Of a stretch of 11,236 nt of DNA, positions 6,491 through 11,236 are shown piece by piece; position 1 is the first letter of the stretch; every line of letters begins with the position of its first letter. Position numbers and translations under genes: made by a program. A model generated the notes under the pieces. The model was not told the origin of the DNA, did not search any database, and worked only from the letters and a program-made list of their open reading frames with translations. The DNA comes from Acidobacteriota bacterium (GTDB taxonomy: Bacteria; Acidobacteriota; Blastocatellia; Pyrinomonadales; Pyrinomonadaceae): NCBI GenBank assembly GCA_020199975.1, contig JAIVJP010000318.1, positions 1 through 11,236 on the forward strand. The letters run 5' to 3'.

Positions 6491-6510
6491 GGGTCATCAG
6501 CAGGTGACCC
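6491..6510 (+). terminator. hairpin directly after efp
   Basis: GGGTCATC (6491-6498) pairs with GGTGACCC (6503-6510) around an AGCA tetraloop: 8 bp with one G-U pair, 4 nt after the efp stop. There is no T-run, so it may stabilise the mRNA end or act as a factor-dependent terminator rather than an intrinsic one. Confidence 0.4.
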
Positions 6511-6565
6511 AGGCGATGCTAGGAGGCAGACGGCAGGAGGCAGGTGATAGGAGCAGGAGGGATTA

Positions 6566-6600
6566 TTTTCCATTTTCCATTTTCCATTTCTCATTTGTCA
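6566..6600 (+). repeat. heptanucleotide tandem array
   Basis: Three perfect TTTTCCA units (6566-6586) are followed by the variants TTTCTCA (6587-6593) and TTTGTCA (6594-6600). The array forms the outer part of the left arm of the large inverted repeat. The same heptamers occur in reverse complement at 6665-6685. It resembles the short tandemly repeated heptamers known from cyanobacteria, by pattern only. Confidence 0.75.
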
Positions 6601-6687
6601 TTGAAAAGATGGATTCGACTTAAGCAGTACGCGAGTCCGTCCGCCGTCGACATCTTTTCTCCAATGAAAAATGAGAAATGGAAAATG
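6578..6687. repeat. large inverted repeat with two 42-nt arms between efp and waaA
   Basis: Left arm 6578-6619 and right arm 6646-6687 are reverse complements over 42 nt each. They differ by one substitution (6597) and one 3-nt insertion in each arm, with a 26-nt loop (6620-6645). The order in both is CATTTTCCATTTCTCATTT, CATTG, AAAAGATG, TCGAC. Flanking DNA is also mirror-like: purine-rich GGAGGCAG (6522-6529, 6536-6543) and GGAGCAGGAGG on the left, pyrimidine-rich CTCCTGCTCCTCC on the right. The whole palindromic unit may thus reach from about 6520 to 6750. It is consistent with a MITE-like or expanded-repeat element, and the RNA hairpin could also separate efp from waaA transcripts. Confidence 0.75.
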
Positions 6688-6696
6688 CTCTCTCCT

Positions 6697-6722
6697 GCTC
6701 CTCCCTCATGCTCCTCCCTCAT
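6697..6722 (+). repeat. tandem 13-mer (2 exact copies)
   Basis: GCTCCTCCCTCAT occurs twice head to tail (6697-6709, 6710-6722), followed by a degenerate third unit. The strand is almost purely pyrimidine. It mirrors the purine-rich sequence to the left of the 42-nt inverted repeat. Confidence 0.7.
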
Positions 6723-6783
6723 GCCTCCTGCTCCTACTGCCTTCCCTGACCGGGCTAACTGGCAATAACACTCGTCTGTTCCT

Positions 6784-8103
6784 ATGTACTTTGTCTACAG
6801 CCTGCTACTGACTCTCGGCTTTCTGGTACTGCTCCCCCGCTTTCTCTTTGACGCGTTTCGCCACGGCAAGTATGTGGCCGGATTTTGCGAACGGCTGGGG
6901 TCCATTTCCCTATTCGAGAGCCAAGGCCGACCAGTTGTGTGGATCCACTGCGTGTCGGTTGGGGAGTCTCAGGCCGCTCGGCCGCTGGTGCGGGGTATAC
7001 GACAACGTTTTCCCGACTATGTTCTTGTAATATCAACGACGACCCTAACAGGTCAAAACCTTGCCCGTGAACTTTTTAAAAGCGAGGCCGCGAAGGTTTT
7101 TTATTTTCCGTTCGATTGGCGCTGGACGGTTCGGCGCGCACTCAAAGCAATTAACCCATCTGCCGTTCTGATTATGGAAACCGAGCTATGGCCGGGCTTT
7201 CTGCGCGAGTGCCACACACAGCAAATTCCGGTGGCCATTGTGAATGGCCGGATTTCCCATCAATCTTTCCGCAGATATAAATGGATAAGCGGCTTTGTCT
7301 CGCGCGTTCTCGAGTGTCTTAGCGTCGGCATAATGCAAACGGAGACTGATGCTGAGCGAATTCGCAGTCTCGGGCTCTCTCCCAGCAAAGTTTTCGTTTC
7401 GGGCAATCTCAAATTTGACGGCGGCACAATGCCCTCCTCAAATACATTGGCTGGCGAACTCCGACAACGGTTCAATATTGCCATCAAGGCGCCATTGATT
7501 CTCGCCGCCAGCACTCACGCTCCCGAAGAACGCGTGATGCTGGAAGCCTTTCAGCGCCTCAGGTCATCTCAGAAAATCAGACTAATGCTGGCGCCGCGCC
7601 ACCCTGGACGTTTCGCAGACGTTGCTTCACTGCTTGACAGCTCCGGATTGACTTGGACCCGCCGCTCGAATCTGGCGAGTCCAATCGATCAAACTTGCGA
7701 CGCGATTCTCCTTGATACGATCGGCGAGCTCCCGGCGATCTATTCCCTGGCCGCTGTAGTTTTTGTAGGCGGAAGCATCGCGAACAATGGTGGCCATAAC
7801 ATCCTCGAACCGGCCGCGGTAGGTGCGGCAATCGTCACGGGCGCACATACTCAAAACTTTGACGGCATCGTCAGAGTCTTTGCCGAAAACCAAGCAATCA
7901 TTCAACTGCCTCTCCTGTCCGACGGACAAGCTGCTAGTGCACTGGGGAATTTACTTACAGAACTGCTAACTGACAAGCAACGGCGATATGAACTCGGGCA
8001 GCGGGCGAAGCATCTGGTTGAACAGAATCAGGGGGCAACGGCACGCACTTTGGATCTGCTCGATTCTTTGCTTGAGCAACCGCCACTAACCGTCAACCGG
8101 TAA
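6784..8103 (+). CDS. waaA: 3-deoxy-D-manno-octulosonic acid (Kdo) transferase, GT30
   Basis: WaaA transfers Kdo from CMP-Kdo to lipid IVA at the cytoplasmic face of the inner membrane, an essential step in lipopolysaccharide assembly. The 439-residue protein begins with a single membrane anchor (about 1-20, LLLTLGFLVLLPRFL). The N-terminal Rossmann domain carries HCVSVGES with the expected catalytic base Glu61, followed by TLTGQNLA and PFDWRWTVRRAL (109-120). The METELWPGF motif is at 131-139. The C-terminal GT-B domain shows SGNLKFD (206-212), LAPRHPGRF (269-277) and GGSIANNGGHNILEPAAVG (329-347), which form the CMP-Kdo pocket. No good Shine-Dalgarno precedes the ATG, but this start gives the complete anchor. 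Whether it adds one or more Kdo units cannot be told from sequence. lpxK follows after 22 bp and is probably co-transcribed. Confidence 0.96.
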   Translation: MYFVYSLLLTLGFLVLLPRFLFDAFRHGKYVAGFCERLGSISLFESQGRPVVWIHCVSVGESQAARPLVRGIRQRFPDYVLVISTTTLTGQNLARELFKSEAAKVFYFPFDWRWTVRRALKAINPSAVLIMETELWPGFLRECHTQQIPVAIVNGRISHQSFRRYKWISGFVSRVLECLSVGIMQTETDAERIRSLGLSPSKVFVSGNLKFDGGTMPSSNTLAGELRQRFNIAIKAPLILAASTHAPEERVMLEAFQRLRSSQKIRLMLAPRHPGRFADVASLLDSSGLTWTRRSNLASPIDQTCDAILLDTIGELPAIYSLAAVVFVGGSIANNGGHNILEPAAVGAAIVTGAHTQNFDGIVRVFAENQAIIQLPLLSDGQAASALGNLLTELLTDKQRRYELGQRAKHLVEQNQGATARTLDLLDSLLEQPPLTVNR

Positions 8104-8125
8104 AGCTGTTGGTTCTTGAAACTAC

Positions 8126-9166
8126 ATGAGCTCGCTTTCCAACATGACGCTACCTCCCCTGAGCGCACTTTATAGAGCTGCGACGCAAACACGACTCGCT
8201 GCGTACAACAGAGGTTTGCTCCCAGTCACTAACCTTGCCGTTCCAGTTATTAGCATCGGAAACCTAACCACCGGCGGCACAGGTAAGACTCCTCTAGTCG
8301 AGTGGGTGTGTCGAACGTTGGCGCGGAAGCAAAGAAAAGTATGCATCCTGACACGCGGTTATGGGCGCCCTAACCCCAGCTCTCGAGTGGTCGTTTCCGA
8401 TGGCTCCAGTGTTTTGACCAAGGCCGGGGAAGCGGGCGACGAACCTTTCTTGCTGGCACAAAACCTAAAAGGACTCGCTGCCGTGATCAGCGATCGAAAT
8501 CGTATCGCCGCCGGCAAGTGGGCTATAGATAACCTCGGCGCCGAAGTTTTTGTTTTGGACGACGGTTTTCAGCATCTTGCTCTGGCACGCGACCTCAACA
8601 TCCTAACCATCGACGCAACCAACCCCTGGGGCGGCGGGAAGCTCTTGCCAGCCGGTACACTACGTGAGCCTCCGTCTGGTCTATATCGGGCTGATTGTGT
8701 GGTCGTGACGAGAGCCAATCAAAGCGATGAGCTAGTCTCGCTAAAAACTGAGATTCAGAGACTTATTGGCTCTCGTCCTGTAGTCACATCGGAAATGACA
8801 GTCAGTCGTATTTCCAGAATGAACTCCGAACAGCCAGAAGAGCTCGTTTCTCTGCCTCAGCCAGCCGCCGCGTTCTGCGCGGTTGGAAATCCCGAGTCGT
8901 TCTTTGAACTACTGCGCCGCACAGGAATCGATCCGGTTTTCACTCGCACTCTTCCGGATCACCACCAGTACACGCAGGCGGACGTCGACTCGTTGATGCA
9001 GGAGTCCAGAAAAGCTGGTGCGCAGAGTATCATCACAACAGCCAAAGACGCCGTAAAACTACAACGAAGGAAGTTCGAGCTCCCGTGTTACGTACTGAAC
9101 ATCGAGATTTCGATCGACGAGGAGGACAAGATTATTCAGATGGTGGATGCCGCCGCGGCTGCGTGA
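8126..9166 (+). CDS. lpxK: tetraacyldisaccharide 4'-kinase LpxK
   Basis: LpxK phosphorylates the 4' position of the lipid A disaccharide to make lipid IVA, the acceptor used by WaaA, so these two neighbouring genes catalyse consecutive steps. The 346-residue protein has an N-terminal membrane-associated segment and the Walker A motif GNLTTGGTGKTP (45-56). It also has LTRGYGR (75-81), GDEP (104-107) with the expected catalytic Asp104, DDGFQH (145-150) and LLPAGTLREP (173-182). The C-terminal DHHQY motif is typical of the family. The ATG at 8126 has no clear Shine-Dalgarno; ATG 8144 (Met7) is a possible alternative. The gene ends only 14 bp from the stop codon of the convergent kinase gene. Length is normal. 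Confidence 0.96.
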   Translation: MSSLSNMTLPPLSALYRAATQTRLAAYNRGLLPVTNLAVPVISIGNLTTGGTGKTPLVEWVCRTLARKQRKVCILTRGYGRPNPSSRVVVSDGSSVLTKAGEAGDEPFLLAQNLKGLAAVISDRNRIAAGKWAIDNLGAEVFVLDDGFQHLALARDLNILTIDATNPWGGGKLLPAGTLREPPSGLYRADCVVVTRANQSDELVSLKTEIQRLIGSRPVVTSEMTVSRISRMNSEQPEELVSLPQPAAAFCAVGNPESFFELLRRTGIDPVFTRTLPDHHQYTQADVDSLMQESRKAGAQSIITTAKDAVKLQRRKFELPCYVLNIEISIDEEDKIIQMVDAAAAA

Positions 9167-9180
9167 TTTCGGATGCCCGG

Positions 9181-10818
9181 TTATGGTGAGGGTGGGGCCG
9201 AGACGTCCGGTGGCTTGGCACTTGGTTGAGGCGCCGGCTTGTTGCCGGGCGGGGGTATCGGTGGCTGATCGTTTGTGTTCACCCGATTGGAAGGGGATGG
9301 CAAGGGAACGTTCGCCGTAGACGGCTTGTTCGTATTCTGGTTTGAGTTTTCGTCCGCAACATTTGAGTTCGCGTTGCTGTTAACGGTTCCCATGGGAGAA
9401 AACGTTGCCTGGGCGTTCGCGTTGGCATTCGCGTTCTCGTTGGCATTTGCGTTCTCGTTCGCATTAGTCACTTGGTTCGCAGTCGTCTCACCTGAAGGAA
9501 TGTCCGCTTCAGTTTTTCCTGTCGCAGGAGGTGAAGGTTCTACTGCCTGACTGTTTGGGTCAGCAACGAGTCCTGGTTGAGATTGATCGTTGTTCGCCGG
9601 CTCGGAGCCTCTTGTAAACGCATACACGACTGCAAAAACAAGTAGCAGACCCGCGAGCGAAGGAATCAGGACCTTCCATAGATTTAGATTGCGTGCCGGC
9701 GCAACTGGGTACATCCCGGTCGTTCGCGGCGCGACATTCGCTGCCGACCTGTTCTCAACTCTTGGCCGCACCGCCGTCTCTTCATCTGGTTCAGAGGCGG
9801 CACGCTCCGCAGTCGAATGGGTGGGGACGACGATTCGATGAATTGCAGCGGTCGTGGGCACCGGGTGCACTGCGGCCCCTTCCATACCCGCCGCCATGGT
9901 CAATCCTTCAACCAAATCTCCCACATGTTGGTAGCGATCATCCGGGCGCTTGGCCATTGCCCGTTGCACGACGCGTCCCACTCCAGACGGCAAATCAGGT
10001 CTTTCTTGCAAAACCGAAGGAGCTTTTTCCTGCAAGTGCTTCATCATGATTGCGGTGGGCGATTGGCCCGTGAACGGCACGTGCCCGACCAGCATTTCGT
10101 AGATGATCACACCCAGCGAGTAGAGATCGGAGCGCGCATCGATTTCCGACGCTTGCGAACATTGCTCTGGTGACATGTATTGCGGGGTGCCGATTACTAA
10201 ATCCGGGGAGGTGAGACCGGGATCGTACACACCGGTTGGCTCGGTGATCTTGGCGATGCCGAAATCCAATACCTTTGCATAGTCAGGCCCAGCGGAATTT
10301 AACAACATGATGTTCTCGCTCTTCAGATCCCGATGCACTACGCCTTGCTCGTGGGCCGCACCCAACGCCCCACCCACCTGCCGGATGATTTCCACCACTC
10401 GCGGCAGTGGCATCGGGCCTCCTCTAATGATCTCTTTGAGCGTCTTCCCAACGAGATACTCCATCACCAGGAAGACGACCCCATCTTCGGATTCTCCGAA
10501 GTCAGTAACGCTCACCGCATGAGGATGTGAAATTCGAGATGCAGCTCGCGCCTCCCTCGAGAAGCGCGCAACTATCTTTTCGTCAGCTGCAAGGGCAGGT
10601 CGCAGCACCTTAACGGCCACGGTCTTGTCCATCAGAACATGTGTGCCGCGATAGACGGCGCCCATGCCTCCTTCATTAAGACGTTCTTCCATTCGGTACT
10701 TGCCAGCTAGGACTTGGCCAAGTAAAAAGTCGCCAGTCTTCACCAGAGCGACCCCGTCAGAAGGACACAGTGTGGTGGTGTCCGGATATTCTGCTCCGCA
10801 ATTCGGACATGTTTTCAT
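9181..10818 (-). CDS. transmembrane Ser/Thr protein kinase with N-terminal cysteine motif and Asn-rich tail
   Basis: A Hanks-type kinase of 545 residues. The N-terminus has a zinc-ribbon-like CPNC...CPSD motif (Cys4, Cys7, Cys18) with Asp21 where a fourth Cys would be expected. The kinase domain (about 41-310) keeps Lys70 (VAVK), Glu89, HRDLKSEN (162-169, catalytic Asp164), DFG (186-188) and the SPE version of APE (216-218), so it should be active. The glycine loop reads LNEGGMG, with Asn48 in place of the first Gly. A linker leads to one membrane helix (about 380-401). After it come Asn/Ala/Glu repeats (452-500) and a Pro-rich end, with no recognisable sensor domain. Topology should be kinase inside, tail outside. 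Substrate unknown. An upstream GAGG is 12 nt from the ATG, which is weak. The gene is convergent with lpxK and lies downstream of atpE on the same strand, separated by a hairpin. Confidence 0.93.
   Translation of the reverse strand: MKTCPNCGAEYPDTTTLCPSDGVALVKTGDFLLGQVLAGKYRMEERLNEGGMGAVYRGTHVLMDKTVAVKVLRPALAADEKIVARFSREARAASRISHPHAVSVTDFGESEDGVVFLVMEYLVGKTLKEIIRGGPMPLPRVVEIIRQVGGALGAAHEQGVVHRDLKSENIMLLNSAGPDYAKVLDFGIAKITEPTGVYDPGLTSPDLVIGTPQYMSPEQCSQASEIDARSDLYSLGVIIYEMLVGHVPFTGQSPTAIMMKHLQEKAPSVLQERPDLPSGVGRVVQRAMAKRPDDRYQHVGDLVEGLTMAAGMEGAAVHPVPTTAAIHRIVVPTHSTAERAASEPDEETAVRPRVENRSAANVAPRTTGMYPVAPARNLNLWKVLIPSLAGLLLVFAVVYAFTRGSEPANNDQSQPGLVADPNSQAVEPSPPATGKTEADIPSGETTANQVTNANENANANENANANANAQATFSPMGTVNSNANSNVADENSNQNTNKPSTANVPLPSPSNRVNTNDQPPIPPPGNKPAPQPSAKPPDVSAPPSP
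9412..9465 (-). repeat. in-frame tandem repeat encoding Asn-Glu-Asn-Ala units
   Basis: Within the kinase gene, residues 452-469 (NANENANANENANANANA) come from a hexamer-based DNA repeat. Two near-identical 18-bp units encode NENANA. Such arrays are prone to slippage in 6-bp steps, which would keep the frame while changing tail length. Confidence 0.75.
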
Positions 10819-10912
10819 TTACGGATTGTGCCTCGCTGCTTCCTGTTCGGGAAAGATGCCAGCGTATCACACAGCTTTCGAGACAAGCAAAGACAAGTGA
10901 AAAGACTAAGAC

Positions 10913-10952
10913 AAAGATGCGAGCGAAGCTGGAAAGCTCCACTCGCATCTTT
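10913..10952 (-). terminator. strong hairpin, likely atpE terminator
   Basis: AAAGATGCGAG (10913-10923) and CTCGCATCTTT (10942-10952) form a perfect 11-bp stem. Inside it AGCT-GGAA-AGCT (10927-10938) can stack further. It starts 24 bp after the atpE stop. On the minus strand the stem ends in TTT and continues GTCTTAGTCTTTTC, a T-rich but interrupted run. On the plus strand a TTTT also follows, so it could work in both directions. Confidence 0.65.
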
Positions 10953-10975
10953 TCCTAACGCTTAGGTTTGGTAGG

Positions 10976-11236
10976 CTAGGTCTTTACGAACACAATAACC
11001 AGCGCGAACAGAACCAGCGATTCGATCAGTGCCAGACCTAAAATCATCATTGTCTGAATTTTGGCGGACGCGCCGGGATTACGGGCCGCCCCTTCGCAAG
11101 CGGCCGCGCCGATGCGGGATTGGCCCAGAGCGCCGCCAAAGACCGCAATGGCAAAGCCAATGCCCGCGGCGATTGCCTTAAGTCCAGCCGAGTTGTCCGC
11201 TTCCTGCACAGGGGCCTGTGCAAGTACGGGCATGGC
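10976..11236 (-). CDS. atpE: F0F1 ATP synthase subunit c, probably 5'-truncated by window edge
   Basis: Subunit c forms the rotating membrane ring of ATP synthase. The visible 85 or so residues contain two membrane helices: KAIAAGIGFAIAVFGGALG (19-37) and MMILGLALIESLVLFALVIVF (62-82). They are joined by the polar loop ARNP, the usual site of contact with the stalk. The ion-carrying carboxylate is Glu71 in LIES, and Gln38 in helix 1 faces it. The first Met in the window (at 11233) is followed by PVLAQAPVQEADNS, and the frame stays open to the window end. This resembles the end of a cleavable or extended leader (a hydrophobic stretch followed by AQA), so I infer the true start lies beyond 11236. 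The rest of the atp operon would be to the right. Downstream is a strong hairpin. Confidence 0.93.
   Translation of the reverse strand, partial: AMPVLAQAPVQEADNSAGLKAIAAGIGFAIAVFGGALGQSRIGAAACEGAARNPGASAKIQTMMILGLALIESLVLFALVIVFVKT

Noticed and set aside
6067..6594. 175-codon open frame on the minus strand across efp
   Set aside because: It lies opposite a certain efp gene, its start is inside the repeat region, it has no family-like motifs, and it is explained as a frame shadow.
6566..6600. CRISPR-like array
   Set aside because: Units are 7 nt with no spacers; it is a simple tandem heptamer.
10864..10890. Promoter for the kinase gene (TTGCTT-N15-TGATAC, minus strand)
   Set aside because: The spacer of 15 nt is short and the boxes are weak matches; not strong enough to annotate.

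Overview
The window looks like ordinary chromosomal housekeeping DNA from a diderm (Gram-negative) bacterium. The best guess is Acidobacteriota, class Blastocatellia/Pyrinomonadaceae. This placement is an inference from three things: lipid A/Kdo genes (waaA, lpxK), a Ser/Thr kinase with an N-terminal cysteine motif and an Asn/Ala-rich tail, and an EF-P with a PGNLR loop. No marker gene here proves it.

Layout, left to right. (1) The 3' part of tsaD (+), the tRNA t6A transferase, cut by the left edge. (2) A minus-strand heat-shock cluster, transcribed hrcA -> grpE -> dnaJ (4349 down to 1135), with a good sigma70-type promoter upstream of hrcA but no dnaK and no recognisable CIRCE operator. (3) A gene-free stretch of about 530 bp (4350-4876), then a SprT-like zinc metalloprotease (+). 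(4) A second gene-free stretch of about 490 bp (5435-5922), unusually rich in inverted repeats: a REPIN-like pair of 29-nt perfect inverted arms, then a 61-nt nested hairpin that ends at a candidate promoter for efp. (5) efp (+). (6) A gap of about 300 bp holding a hairpin right after efp and a large inverted repeat (two 42-nt arms) built from heptamers. (7) waaA and lpxK (+), a lipid A-Kdo pair 22 bp apart. (8) Convergent to lpxK with a 14-bp gap, a transmembrane Ser/Thr kinase (-). (9) A hairpin terminator and atpE (-), the ATP synthase c subunit, probably cut at its N-terminus by the right edge.

Functionally the window combines proteostasis control (HrcA, GrpE, DnaJ, a possible protease), translation quality (TsaD for ANN-decoding tRNAs, EF-P for polyproline stalls), envelope biogenesis (WaaA, LpxK), kinase signalling and energy conversion. 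I found no phage, CRISPR, toxin-antitoxin, secretion or biosynthetic cluster, and no clearly new protein system. The most interesting material is non-coding: three separate palindromic structures flanking efp. They look like small non-autonomous or REP-type repeats, or structured RNA, and need a genome-wide copy count to interpret.
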